Shown piece after piece: positions 7,966 through 16,377 of a stretch of 64,000 bases of DNA. Below the pieces are notes generated by a model. That model was not told where the DNA came from and did no database searches. It saw nothing but the letters and a program-made list of their open reading frames with translations. Origin of the DNA: Paramicrobacterium sp051513965 (lineage in GTDB: Bacteria > Actinomycetota > Actinomycetes > Actinomycetales > Microbacteriaceae); assembly GCF_051513965.1 (NCBI RefSeq), contig NZ_CP195847.1, forward strand, positions 558,001 to 622,000, in the 5' to 3' direction. Each line of letters starts with the position of its first letter. Within the stretch, counting starts at the first letter, position 1. Made by a program: the position numbers and the translations under genes.

Positions 7966-8844
7966 GTGACCGAGCTCTCCGAAACGACGCGATTCCGCCT
8001 GGACGTCGCGTACGACGGCACCGATTTCAAGGGGTGGGCGCGGCAGCCGGGTCTGCGGACCGTCCAGGGTGTTCTCGAGGATGCCGTTGCCACGGTGTTC
8101 GGCAGGCGCGGTGATGAGCCGGGGCTCGTCGTCGCGGGGCGAACGGATGCCGGCGTGCACGCGACCGGTCAGGTGGCGCACGTCGATCTCACCGAGCGAC
8201 ACGTTGAGATCCTGAACCGACAGCGGCGCCGGGGCGTCATCCGCCAGACCGCGGGCGAGGCGCTTGTCCGACGGGTCGGGGGAGTTCTCGGGCACCGCTC
8301 CGACGTCGAGCTGCTTGCGGCGGACGAGGCGCCGGCGGGCTTCGATGCGCGCTTCTCCGCCAGTTGGAGACGCTACGAGTACCGCATCGCGGACCCGGTG
8401 GCAGGAAAAAACCCCCTGCTCCGGAACACCGTGGTGTGGCATCCTCACACTCTCGACGTCGCAGCCATGGACGATGCCGCCCGCGAGCTCGTCGGTCTTC
8501 ACGACTTCGGCGCCTACTGCAAGCCGCGGGAGGGCGCCACGACCATCAGAACCCTTCAGGACTTCGCGTGGCGACGCGACGGCGACGGTCGCCTGGTCGC
8601 CGAGGTCCGGGCTGACGCGTTCTGTCACAGCATGGTGCGCTCGCTCGTCGGGGCGTGCGTCGCGGTCGGAGAGGGCAAGCTCACCTCAAGCGATCTGGTG
8701 AGGCTTCGGGATGCCGCGGAGCGGACCAGCGACTTCAAGGTCATGCCCGCTCACGGACTCACGCTCGTCCAGGTCGGGTACCCCGAGGACGACCTGCTCG
8801 CCGCCCGTGCCGAGCTCACCCGGGCGAAGCGCACGCTTCCCTGA
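7966..8844 (+). CDS. truA: tRNA pseudouridine(38-40) synthase TruA
   Basis: This 292-aa enzyme converts uridines 38-40 in the tRNA anticodon arm to pseudouridine. The catalytic Asp61 is in GRTDAGVHATGQ. Other TruA blocks are RLDVAYDGTDFKGWARQPG near the start, RYEYRI, and FCHSMVRSLVGACVAVGEGK near the end. The family is usually 245-290 aa, so this is at the long end. The GTG at 7966 was chosen because it follows a TAGACT box by 7 nt and gives the conserved N-terminus. truA commonly follows rplQ; here three unrelated genes separate them. It is followed by the rplM leader region. Confidence 0.94.
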   Translation: MTELSETTRFRLDVAYDGTDFKGWARQPGLRTVQGVLEDAVATVFGRRGDEPGLVVAGRTDAGVHATGQVAHVDLTERHVEILNRQRRRGVIRQTAGEALVRRVGGVLGHRSDVELLAADEAPAGFDARFSASWRRYEYRIADPVAGKNPLLRNTVVWHPHTLDVAAMDDAARELVGLHDFGAYCKPREGATTIRTLQDFAWRRDGDGRLVAEVRADAFCHSMVRSLVGACVAVGEGKLTSSDLVRLRDAAERTSDFKVMPAHGLTLVQVGYPEDDLLAARAELTRAKRTLP

Positions 8845-8883
8845 CGCGCACGCGGCACGACCACCGCCACGCGGAGGTATTAC

Positions 8884-8970
8884 ATGAGTCTCGTCGATGA
8901 ATTGACCCTCGCGGGCGTGTCGCGTACTATTGACCGTTGGTGTCGTGCCTTTTGGGGTGCGCACCCGTAG
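8884..8970 (+). CDS. possible 28-aa peptide in the rplM upstream region
   Basis: An ATG at 8884 follows GGAGG with a 6-nt spacer (cggaggtattacATG), a better ribosome-binding site than most genes here. The reading frame (MSLVDELTLAGVSRTIDRWC and eight more residues) ends at a TAG at 8968. It starts 39 bp after truA and overlaps the rplM promoter. It may be a small protein cotranscribed with truA, or chance. It has no recognised homologue. Confidence 0.3.
   Translation: MSLVDELTLAGVSRTIDRWCRAFWGAHP
8902..8930 (+). promoter_or_regulatory. sigma-70-type promoter of rplM-rpsI
   Basis: TTGACC (8902-8907), a 17-bp spacer and TACTAT (8925-8930) form a near-consensus housekeeping promoter. The start would be near 8937, giving a leader of about 125 nt before rplM, long enough for ribosomal-protein feedback control. 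Confidence 0.7.
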
Positions 8971-9062
8971 TTGAGCCCTCCACCTGCGGAGTTCGATCTC
9001 TCGAACGCCCAACGGAGCGGGATTCACGAACGTCCAACTAACGACAAGAAAGCAGCACTACT

Positions 9063-9509
9063 GTGACGCGCACTTACACCCCTAAGGCCAGTGAGATCCA
9101 GCGTGACTGGGTCGTCATCGACGCCGCGGATGTCGTCCTCGGCCGTCTGGCCAGCCACGCCGCGGTTCTCCTTCGCGGAAAGCACAAGCCGACCTTCGCG
9201 AACCACATCGACACCGGTGACTACGTCATCATCGTCAACGCAGAGAAGGTCGCCCTCAGCGGCGACAAGGCGCTCAAGAAGCGCGCCTACCGCCACTCGG
9301 GCTACCCGGGCGGCCTCTCCTCGATGAACTACGGCGAGCTTCTCGAGAAGAACCCCGTCCGCGCCGTCGAGAAGGCGGTTCGCGGCATGCTGCCGAAGAA
9401 CTCCCTCGGCCGTGACCAGCTGAAGAAGCTCAAGGTGTACGCAGGCAGCGAGCACCCGCACGCCGCTCAGCAGCCGAAGCCGTACTCGTTCGACCAGGTC
9501 GCCCAGTAA
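9063..9509 (+). CDS. rplM: 50S ribosomal protein L13
   Basis: This 148-aa protein has the L13 landmarks WVVIDAADVVLGRLASHAA, GKHKPTFANHIDTGDYVI, and YRHSGYPGG, and the segment RGMLPKNSLGRDQLKKLKVY. L13 is an early-assembly 50S protein. Translation starts at GTG. The ribosome-binding site is weak (aagaaagcag). rpsI follows after 29 bp, the near-universal rplM-rpsI pair, driven by the promoter at 8902-8930. Confidence 0.97.
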   Translation: MTRTYTPKASEIQRDWVVIDAADVVLGRLASHAAVLLRGKHKPTFANHIDTGDYVIIVNAEKVALSGDKALKKRAYRHSGYPGGLSSMNYGELLEKNPVRAVEKAVRGMLPKNSLGRDQLKKLKVYAGSEHPHAAQQPKPYSFDQVAQ

Positions 9510-9538
9510 GCGCCCGCACAAGCTTAAGGATTCATACA

Positions 9539-10021
9539 GTGGCGAAGATTTCAGACTCCATCGAAACACCGGAGAACTTCAGCACCGAGACCCCGGCCGA
9601 GTCGGCAGAGGCGACCCCGCGTCCGGCGCTCACCGTTCCCGGCGCAGCCGTGGGCCGTCGCAAGCAGGCCATTGCCCGCGTGCGCCTCGTCCCCGGCACC
9701 GGCTCCATCACGGTCAACGGCCGTGAGCTCGCCGACTACTTCCCGAACAAGCTGCACCAGCAGCTCATCAACGACCCGTTCACGGTGCTCGACCTCTCGG
9801 GCAGCTACGACGTGATCGCCCGCATCTCGGGTGGTGGCCCCTCGGGCCAGGCCGGTGCTCTCCGCCTCGGCATCGCTCGTGCGCTGAACCAGATCGACGT
9901 CGAGAACAACCGTCCGACGCTCAAGAAGTCCGGCTTCCTCTCGCGTGACGCACGCGTCAAGGAGCGCAAGAAGGCTGGACTCAAGAAGGCGCGCAAGGCA
10001 CCTCAGTTCTCGAAGCGCTGA
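9539..10021 (+). CDS. rpsI: 30S ribosomal protein S9
   Basis: This 160-aa protein starts at GTG after TAAGGA. Residues from about 35 onward are the S9 core: GRRKQAIARVRLVPGTGSI, then GGGPSGQAGALRLGIARAL, and the terminal SRDARVKERKKAGLKKARK tail ending in SKR, which contacts tRNA in the P site. The first 35 or so residues are an acidic extension (AKISDSIETPENFSTE) of the sort seen in actinobacterial S9. It is the second gene of the rplM-rpsI operon and lies 21 bp before glmM, so it may be cotranscribed with glmM. Confidence 0.97.
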   Translation: MAKISDSIETPENFSTETPAESAEATPRPALTVPGAAVGRRKQAIARVRLVPGTGSITVNGRELADYFPNKLHQQLINDPFTVLDLSGSYDVIARISGGGPSGQAGALRLGIARALNQIDVENNRPTLKKSGFLSRDARVKERKKAGLKKARKAPQFSKR

Positions 10022-10042
10022 TTTCGGAGGGTCTGGCTCTCC

Positions 10043-11407
10043 ATGGCTCGTCTGTTCGGAACTGACGGCGTTCGCGGTCTCGCGAACGGTCTCCTCACAG
10101 CCGACCTCGCTCTCGGCCTTGCTCAAGCCACCGCAGTGGTGCTTGGGCAAGGCCGAAGTGCTGAGGCCCGGCGTGCACAGGGCAAGCGCCCGGTTGCGGT
10201 CGTCGCTCGCGACCCCCGCATCTCCGGTGACTTCCTCGCGGCCGCGGTGTCGGCCGGTCTCGCCTCCAGCGGCGTCGATGTGCTCGATGCCGGCGTCATC
10301 ACGACCCCGGCAGCCGCGTTCCTCGTGCAGAGCATCGACGCCGACTTCGGCGTGATGATCTCCGCATCGCACAACGCGGCACCTGACAACGGAATCAAGA
10401 TCTTCGCGCACGGCGGCACGAAGCTTCCCGACATCGTCGAGGAGCGCATCGAGGAGCACCTCGAGGCCGAGCAGCTGATGCCCACCGGCGGTGCCGTCGG
10501 TCGCATTCAGCGCTTCGCCGATGCCGAGGATCGCTACCTGATCCACCTGCTCGGCAGCCTGCCGCACAGTCTCGACGGCCTTCACGTCGTCATCGACTGT
10601 GCACACGGTGCGGCCGCAGGCGTGTCGCCTCAGGTGTTCGCGGATGCCGGTGCCAAGGTCTCCGTCATCGGAAATGATCCGGACGGCCTCAATATCAACG
10701 ACGGCGTGGGCTCCACCCACCTCGAGAACCTCGCAGAGGCCGTCGTCGAGCTGGGGGCGGATGTCGGAATCGCGCACGACGGTGACGCTGATCGGTGCCT
10801 CGCGATCGATGCGCAGGGCAACACGATCGACGGTGACCAGATCATGGCGATCCTCGCTGTGTCGATGAAGGAGAGAGGGAAGCTCGTCGACGACACGCTC
10901 GTCGCGACCGTCATGAGCAACCTCGGACTTCGCCGCGCCATGGAGGCGAACGGCATCTCGATGCTGCAGACCAAGGTCGGCGACCGCTACGTGCTCGAGG
11001 CCATGAACGAGAAGGGCTACGCGCTCGGCGGCGAACAGTCCGGCCACGTGATCATGAGCGAGTTCGCCACGACGGGCGACGGCATCCTCACTGGCCTTCA
11101 CCTGGTGAGCGAGATGGCGCGCACCGGCAAGAGTCTCGCCGAACTCGCGTCGATCATGACGGTGTACCCGCAGGTCATGATCAACGTGAAGGACGTCGAC
11201 AAGACTCAGGCGCACACGCACGAGCTCGTCACCCGGGCGGTGGCGGAGGCCGAAGGCCAGCTGGGTGAGACCGGCCGTGTGCTGCTGCGTCCGAGCGGCA
11301 CAGAGCCGCTCGTCCGCGTGATGGTCGAGGCCGCAGACCACGACACGGCAGGTCGCATCGCCGACCAGCTCGCTGGAGTGGTGCGCGCCAACCTCAGCAT
11401 CGTCTGA
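10043..11407 (+). CDS. glmM: phosphoglucosamine mutase
   Basis: This 454-aa enzyme interconverts glucosamine-6-phosphate and glucosamine-1-phosphate on the way to UDP-GlcNAc for peptidoglycan. It starts MARLFGTDGVRGLAN. The phosphoserine is Ser109 in ISASHNAAPDNGIK. The metal loop is AHDGDADRC, the sugar-binding loop GGEQSGHVI, and the phosphate-binding end LLRPSGTEPLVRVMVE. The RBS is GGAGGG. It works with glmS, which lies about 2.7 kb downstream. The gene ends at a strong terminator shared with the convergent symporter. Confidence 0.96.
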   Translation: MARLFGTDGVRGLANGLLTADLALGLAQATAVVLGQGRSAEARRAQGKRPVAVVARDPRISGDFLAAAVSAGLASSGVDVLDAGVITTPAAAFLVQSIDADFGVMISASHNAAPDNGIKIFAHGGTKLPDIVEERIEEHLEAEQLMPTGGAVGRIQRFADAEDRYLIHLLGSLPHSLDGLHVVIDCAHGAAAGVSPQVFADAGAKVSVIGNDPDGLNINDGVGSTHLENLAEAVVELGADVGIAHDGDADRCLAIDAQGNTIDGDQIMAILAVSMKERGKLVDDTLVATVMSNLGLRRAMEANGISMLQTKVGDRYVLEAMNEKGYALGGEQSGHVIMSEFATTGDGILTGLHLVSEMARTGKSLAELASIMTVYPQVMINVKDVDKTQAHTHELVTRAVAEAEGQLGETGRVLLRPSGTEPLVRVMVEAADHDTAGRIADQLAGVVRANLSIV

Positions 11408-11423
11408 CCTGACCCCGCATACA

Positions 11424-11457
11424 CGTCGGCCCCCGCTCGATTGAGCGGGGGCCGACG
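11424..11457. terminator. bidirectional terminator between glmM and the AGCS symporter
   Basis: A perfect 15-bp stem (cgtcggcccccgctc / gagcgggggccgacg) with a GATT loop is followed by CTTTT on the plus strand. It lies between the convergent 3' ends of two genes, so it can serve both. Confidence 0.9.
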
Positions 11458-11471
11458 CTTTTCCGGCTGCG

Positions 11472-12953
11472 CTACAGGCGACGGCTGGAGCCGACGACGT
11501 CGCCGGCCTTCCAGTCCGCCCAGCCCGGCTGACCCTCCATGAAGGCTTCGACCTCCTCCTTGGTGGCCTCCAGCTTGGGGTCGTGCTTGAGGTAGTGCCG
11601 CGTCTCGCGTGCGACGAGACCCGACAGCACGAGCAGTCCGACGAGGTTCGGTAGTGCCATCAGGCCGTTCATAACGTCGGAGAACGCCCACACAACACCG
11701 AGCTGCACCGTGCAGCCGATGTAGACGATGAGCGAGAACAGGATGCGGAACGGCATGACCGCGCGGCGTCCGAACAGACGCTCGATGTTGCGTTCGCCGT
11801 AATACGACCAGCCGAGGATGGTCGAGAACGCGAACATGACGAGGGCGATCGTGACGACCCAGTGACCCCACTCGCCCGGCAGGCCATTCGTGAACGCCTC
11901 ACCGGTCATGAGGGCTGCGGAGATCTGCTCGCCGGTCTCAGGATCGACGACCTTCCACGCTCCGGTCGTGACGATCACGAGGCCCGTCATCGTGACGACG
12001 ATGATCGTGTCGATGAAGGTCTGCGTCATCGAGACCAGGCCCTGACGGACCGGGTGCGTCGTCTGCGCGGCGGCGGCAGCCATGGGCGCCGAGCCGAGGC
12101 CCGACTCGTTCGAGAAGAGACCGCGAGCGACACCGTACTGGATCACGATGATGATCGCTGAGCCGGCGAACCCTCCTGCGGCGCTCGTCCCTGTGAAGGC
12201 ATCCGTGAAAATCTGAGCGAGAGCCGCTGGCACCTGCCCGATGTTCGCGATGAGGATGTACAGTGCGGCAACCACGTAGAAGATGATCATGATCGGAACG
12301 AAGCCCGCCGTCACACGACCGATGACCTTGATGCCGCCGACGAGCACGAGGAGCGCGAGGACCGTCAGGATGAGACCCGTCGCCCACGTGGGCACGTTGA
12401 AGCTGGCCTGAACGTTGGACGCGATCGAGTTGCCCTGCGTCATGTTGCCGATGCCGAAGCAGGCGATCGTCGCGAAGATCGCGAACATGAGGCCGAGCAC
12501 CTTGCCGAACGGTCCCTTGATGCCGCGCTCGAGGTAGTACTGCGGTCCGCCGGACTTCTCGCCCGCGGCATCCGTGCCTCTGAACCTCACTCCGAGGAAG
12601 GCCTCGGTGTACTTCGTGACCATGCCGACCAGACCCGTGATCCACATCCAGAACAGGGCGCCGGGGCCGCCGATCGCGATCGCGGTGGCGACGCCGACGA
12701 TGTTGCCGGTGCCGACCGTCGCGGCGAGTGCCGTGGTCAGCGCCTGGAACTGTGAGATATCGCCCTCGGAGCCCGCGTCTTTGCGTTTGATGAGCCCGAG
12801 GCGAAGGCCAGCGCCGAGTTTGAGGAACTGGAGTCCGCCGAGGCGGAACGTGAGATAGATGCCGGTGCCGATGAGCAGTGGAATGAGGACGAACGGCCCC
12901 CACACGACTGAACTGATGTTGCCGAGGGCTTCCTCAAGCCAGGACAGATCCAT
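11472..12953 (-). CDS. alanine/glycine:cation symporter (AGCS family)
   Basis: This 493-aa membrane protein has about ten to eleven spans. AGCS features are GTGIYLTFRLGGLQFL near the start, ALAATVGTGNIVGVATAI (the family's sodium/substrate loop), TKYTEAFLGVRFR and RGLFSNESGLGSAPMAAAAA. Family members import alanine or glycine with Na+ or H+. The ATG at 12953 follows GGGAGAACC; an upstream in-frame ATG (12980) lacks this. Transcription may come from a TAAGAT box about 40 bp upstream. The neighbours do not narrow the substrate. Confidence 0.91.
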   Translation of the reverse strand: MDLSWLEEALGNISSVVWGPFVLIPLLIGTGIYLTFRLGGLQFLKLGAGLRLGLIKRKDAGSEGDISQFQALTTALAATVGTGNIVGVATAIAIGGPGALFWMWITGLVGMVTKYTEAFLGVRFRGTDAAGEKSGGPQYYLERGIKGPFGKVLGLMFAIFATIACFGIGNMTQGNSIASNVQASFNVPTWATGLILTVLALLVLVGGIKVIGRVTAGFVPIMIIFYVVAALYILIANIGQVPAALAQIFTDAFTGTSAAGGFAGSAIIIVIQYGVARGLFSNESGLGSAPMAAAAAQTTHPVRQGLVSMTQTFIDTIIVVTMTGLVIVTTGAWKVVDPETGEQISAALMTGEAFTNGLPGEWGHWVVTIALVMFAFSTILGWSYYGERNIERLFGRRAVMPFRILFSLIVYIGCTVQLGVVWAFSDVMNGLMALPNLVGLLVLSGLVARETRHYLKHDPKLEATKEEVEAFMEGQPGWADWKAGDVVGSSRRL

Positions 12954-13055
12954 GGTTCTCCCGTCTGTGCTGCGTTGCACGTTGCGCCCATCTTAGACGC
13001 AGCTGGGAGCCACAGCGGGCTTTTCGGTGACACGGTTCACGACCGCGTCGCTAGG

Positions 13056-14009
13056 TCAGATCTTTCGGAGCAGAACCTTGCTCACCTCATGGTTGCGCTC
13101 CTTGCGCAGAACCAGCTTGGCGCGCGGCCGAGTTGGGCGGATGTTCGCCTGCAGGTTCGGTTCGTTCACCTCGCGCCAGAAGAACCGCGCCTTCTCACGG
13201 GCCTGCTCCTCGGTCAGGTCGGCGAACACGTTGAAGTACGAGTTCGGGTTGCTGAAGGCCCCGCGCTGCAGCGCCATGAAGCGCTCTTCGAACCAGTGGG
13301 CGATGTCGTCTGTGCGTGCGTCGACGTAGATGCTGAAGTCGAAGAGATCGGCGATGGTCAGGTGGCCGGCGACGGCGGGCTGCAGCACGTTGAGCCCCTC
13401 GACGATGAGTACGTCGGGACGGCGGACGACGACGCTCGCATCGGGAACGATGTCGTAGTGCAGGTGGGAGTAGAAGGGAGCGCGGACCTCGTCGGCGCCG
13501 GATTTCACCTCGGTGATGAAACGCAGCAGCGCCCGCCGGTCGTATGCCTCGGGGAAGCCCTTGCGGTGCATGATGCCACGGCGCTCGAGCTCGGCGTTCG
13601 GGTAGAGGAAGCCGTCGGTCGTGATGAGTTCCACACGCGGGGTGTCGGGCCAGCGTGCCATGAGCTCGCGCAGAAGTCGCGAGACCGTCGACTTGCCGAC
13701 CGCGACGGATCCAGCGACGCCGATGACGAAGGGCGTTCGCGCTGAGGACTCGCCGAGGAAGGACTGCGTCGAGTCATGCAGCTGCTTCGCGTTCGCGGCA
13801 TACAGGCTGAGCAGACGGCTGAGCGGCAGGTAGACCTCTGCGACCTCGTTCATGTCCATGCGGTCGCCGAGTCCGCGCAGCTGCACGATCTCGGCGTTCG
13901 TGAGGGGCGACTGCATGTTGGGAGCGAGCTGCGCCCAACGGGAGCGATCGATCTCGACGAAGGGGGTCGTGTGCACGGGGATTGAACCGGTTCCGCGGGT
14001 GGGCGACAT
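13056..14009 (-). CDS. coaA: pantothenate kinase, type I
   Basis: This 317-aa enzyme phosphorylates pantothenate, the first and controlling step of coenzyme A synthesis. The P-loop is GVAGSVAVGKSTVSRLL, followed by ELITTDGFLYPNAELERRG and KGFPEAYD, both conserved in bacterial CoaA. The C-terminal IRPTRPRAKLVLRKERNH is also typical. The length matches E. coli CoaA (316 aa). It is divergent from glmS, with 119 bp between the starts. A TAGAAT box lies 8 nt before the ATG, suggesting a leaderless or near-leaderless mRNA. Confidence 0.95.
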   Translation of the reverse strand: MSPTRGTGSIPVHTTPFVEIDRSRWAQLAPNMQSPLTNAEIVQLRGLGDRMDMNEVAEVYLPLSRLLSLYAANAKQLHDSTQSFLGESSARTPFVIGVAGSVAVGKSTVSRLLRELMARWPDTPRVELITTDGFLYPNAELERRGIMHRKGFPEAYDRRALLRFITEVKSGADEVRAPFYSHLHYDIVPDASVVVRRPDVLIVEGLNVLQPAVAGHLTIADLFDFSIYVDARTDDIAHWFEERFMALQRGAFSNPNSYFNVFADLTEEQAREKARFFWREVNEPNLQANIRPTRPRAKLVLRKERNHEVSKVLLRKI

Positions 14010-14017
14010 AGCACGTC

Positions 14018-14023
14018 ATTCTA
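14018..14023 (-). promoter_or_regulatory. -10 box TAGAAT of coaA
   Basis: Read on the minus strand, TAGAAT ends 8 nt before the coaA ATG at 14009. It fits the pattern seen at many other starts in the window. Confidence 0.55.
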
Positions 14024-14115
14024 CGCGGATGCCGCCCCGCGCCGTTTCCTATGAACGACGCAGAATAAACGCCGAGAATCTGGGCACGCGGACCGGTCGT
14101 GCTCCGCGCCGCCCA

Positions 14116-14121
14116 TAAACT
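14116..14121 (+). promoter_or_regulatory. -10 box TAAACT of glmS
   Basis: TAAACT lies 7 nt before the ATG at 14129. A leaderless glmS mRNA leaves no room for a glmS ribozyme, and none is seen. Confidence 0.6.
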
Positions 14122-14128
14122 TGTTTCC

Positions 14129-15979
14129 ATGTGTGGAATCGTGGGATACGTCGGAGGACGTGCCAGCATTGACGTCCTGATGAACGGCCTGAAGCGGCTC
14201 GAGTACCGCGGGTATGACTCTGCGGGAGTCGCCGTCATCGCTGAAGACGGAACGCTGAGCACGCGCAAACGCGCGGGCAAGCTCGCCGTGCTGAGTGAAG
14301 ACATCGCGGAGCAGCCGCTCCCGGATAGTACGACCGGTATCGGCCACACGCGCTGGGCGACGCACGGCGGCCCAACAGACGAGAACGCGCACCCGCATCT
14401 CAGCGCCGACGGCAAGCTCGCCGTCATCCACAACGGAATCATCGAGAACTTCGCGGCTATCCGCGACGAGCTCGCGGGCGAGGGGTACACCTTCGCGAGC
14501 GAGACCGACACAGAGGCCGCGGCCATCCTCCTCGGTCGCGAGTACGAGCGCACCGGTGACCTTCGCGAGGCATTCAAGGCCGTCGTCGGCCGCCTCGACG
14601 GCGCTTTCACCCTGCTCGCCGTGCACCAGGACGAGCCCGATCTCGTGGTCGGTGCGCGTCAGAACTCACCGCTCGTCGTCGGGCTCGGACAGGACGAGAA
14701 CTTCCTCGGCTCCGATGTCGCCGCGTTCGTGGAGTACACGCGCTTCGCGCTCGCCGTCGGTGAGGGCGAGATGGTCGCGATCACGCCCGAGGGCGTCGAG
14801 GTCACCGACTTCGCAGGCAATCCGGTGCAGTCCACCCCCTTCGAGGTGCAGTGGGACGCATCGGCGGCCGAGAAGGGCGGCTGGTCGAGCTTCATGGCCA
14901 AGGAGATCAGTGAAGAGCCGGATGCCGTGGCGAACACGGTCCGCGGCCGCGTCGCCGACGACGGCACCGTCCGCATTCCTGAGCTCGAGGGCCTGGACGA
15001 CCTGTTCCGCGACATCTCGCGCGTGATCATCGTCGCCTGCGGAACCGCCGCATACTCCGGCATGGTCAGCAAGTACGCGATCGAGTCGTGGACTCGCCTT
15101 CCGGTCGAGGTCGCGCTGAGCCACGAGTTCCGTTACAGCGACCCGGTTGTCGACGCCAGCACGCTCGTCGTCTCGATCAGCCAGTCCGGTGAGACGATGG
15201 ACACTCTGATGGCCGTCAAGTACGCCGCCGAGCGGGGCGCGAAGACGCTCTCCATCTGCAACACGCAGGGTGCGACGATTCCGCGCGAGTCGGATGCCGT
15301 CGTCTACACGCACGCCGGTCCCGAGGTCGCTGTCGCATCGACGAAGGCCTTCGTCGCCCAGATCACGGCGCTGTACCTCTTCGGTCTGCACCTCGCGTCG
15401 GTGCGGGGGAGCCTCAGCACCGAGAAGATCATCGAGGAGACCGCAGAGCTGCAGGCTGTTCCCGAGAAGATCGCGGAGGTGCTGACGCAGCACGACGAGA
15501 TCGCTCAGCTCGCGCACTGGATGAGCGACACGCGTTCGGTGCTTTTCCTCGGTCGCCACGTCGGCTACCCGATCGCGCTCGAAGGTGCGCTGAAGCTCAA
15601 GGAACTCGCGTACATCCACGCCGAGGGCTTCGCCGCGGGTGAGCTGAAGCACGGTCCGATCGCGCTCATCGAGCCCGGGCAGCCCGTGTTCGTCATGGTG
15701 CCGAGCCCGCGCGGCTCGCAGACGATGCACGCCAAGATCGTCTCGAACATTCAGGAGATCCGTGCTCGCGGAGCACGCGTCATCGCGATCGCGGAGGAGG
15801 GCGACGTCGCGGTCCTTCCGTACGCAGACTCGGTGATCCGCGTGCCGCTGGCTTCGCCGCTCTTCGAGCCGCTGCTCACGGTCATCCCGACGCAGATCTT
15901 CGCGATGGAGCTTTCAGAGGCCAAGGGACTCGACGTCGACCAGCCGCGCAACCTGGCGAAGAGTGTGACCGTCGAATGA
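14129..15979 (+). CDS. glmS: glutamine-fructose-6-phosphate aminotransferase (isomerizing)
   Basis: This 616-aa enzyme makes glucosamine-6-phosphate from fructose-6-phosphate and glutamine, the first step to UDP-GlcNAc. It begins MCGIVGYVGG, so removal of Met exposes the N-terminal nucleophile Cys of the glutaminase domain (about 1-240). Two SIS domains follow (about 290-440 and 460-610) with VACGTAAYSGMVSKY and SISQSGETMDTLMAVK, and the C-terminus ends DQPRNLAKSVTVE as in the family. The start was set at 14129 because the Cys must be residue 2. It heads a probable run glmS-acpS-alr-tsaE-tsaB-rimI-tsaD. Confidence 0.97.
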   Translation: MCGIVGYVGGRASIDVLMNGLKRLEYRGYDSAGVAVIAEDGTLSTRKRAGKLAVLSEDIAEQPLPDSTTGIGHTRWATHGGPTDENAHPHLSADGKLAVIHNGIIENFAAIRDELAGEGYTFASETDTEAAAILLGREYERTGDLREAFKAVVGRLDGAFTLLAVHQDEPDLVVGARQNSPLVVGLGQDENFLGSDVAAFVEYTRFALAVGEGEMVAITPEGVEVTDFAGNPVQSTPFEVQWDASAAEKGGWSSFMAKEISEEPDAVANTVRGRVADDGTVRIPELEGLDDLFRDISRVIIVACGTAAYSGMVSKYAIESWTRLPVEVALSHEFRYSDPVVDASTLVVSISQSGETMDTLMAVKYAAERGAKTLSICNTQGATIPRESDAVVYTHAGPEVAVASTKAFVAQITALYLFGLHLASVRGSLSTEKIIEETAELQAVPEKIAEVLTQHDEIAQLAHWMSDTRSVLFLGRHVGYPIALEGALKLKELAYIHAEGFAAGELKHGPIALIEPGQPVFVMVPSPRGSQTMHAKIVSNIQEIRARGARVIAIAEEGDVAVLPYADSVIRVPLASPLFEPLLTVIPTQIFAMELSEAKGLDVDQPRNLAKSVTVE

Positions 15980-16003
15980 CCGTGCGGTGCAGGTGAGTAC
16001 ACG

Positions 16004-16375
16004 ATGATCGTGGGAGTCGGAGTCGATCTGGTCGACCTTGCGCGCTTCGAGCGGGCGGTCGACCGGACGCCGCGCTTGCGCGAGCGCTTGTTCGCCGAGA
16101 GCGAACGCGACTTACCGCTTCGCTCGCTTGCAGGTCGTTACGCCGCGAAGGAAGCTCTGATCAAGGCGCTCGGCGGTTCGGACGGCGTGCGCTGGCTCGA
16201 TGTCGTCGTCGCCAAGACGGAGGACGGCGACCCCTTCTTCGAGCTCTCGGGCACGACGGCAGATGTCGTCGCAGCCCGTGGCATCACACGGCTTCATGTC
16301 AGCATGTCTCATGATGGCGGCGCGGCCATGGCGTTCGTCGTGGCAGAATCCGATCCGAGCGTGGGAGAGGCCTGA
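16004..16375 (+). CDS. acpS: holo-[acyl-carrier-protein] synthase
   Basis: This 123-aa protein transfers 4'-phosphopantetheine from CoA to a serine of acyl carrier protein. The two Mg-binding signatures are present: GVGVDLVDLARFERAV near the start and RYAAKEALIKALGGSDG in the middle, with HVSMSHDGGAAMAFVVAE near the end. The length is normal (about 120 aa). It lies 24 bp after glmS and 2 bp before alr, so it is cotranscribed with alr. It draws on CoA made through coaA, which lies just upstream on the other strand. Confidence 0.94.
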   Translation: MIVGVGVDLVDLARFERAVDRTPRLRERLFAESERDLPLRSLAGRYAAKEALIKALGGSDGVRWLDVVVAKTEDGDPFFELSGTTADVVAARGITRLHVSMSHDGGAAMAFVVAESDPSVGEA

Positions 16376-16377
16376 AG

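Noticed and set aside
14099..14128. Upstream start codon for glmS
   Set aside because: GlmS needs Cys as residue 2 after Met; only the ATG at 14129 gives this, and it also follows the -10 box.
14010..14128. glmS ribozyme or riboswitch before glmS
   Set aside because: Only 119 bp separate coaA and glmS, with a -10 box 7 nt from the start. No conserved ribozyme core is visible.
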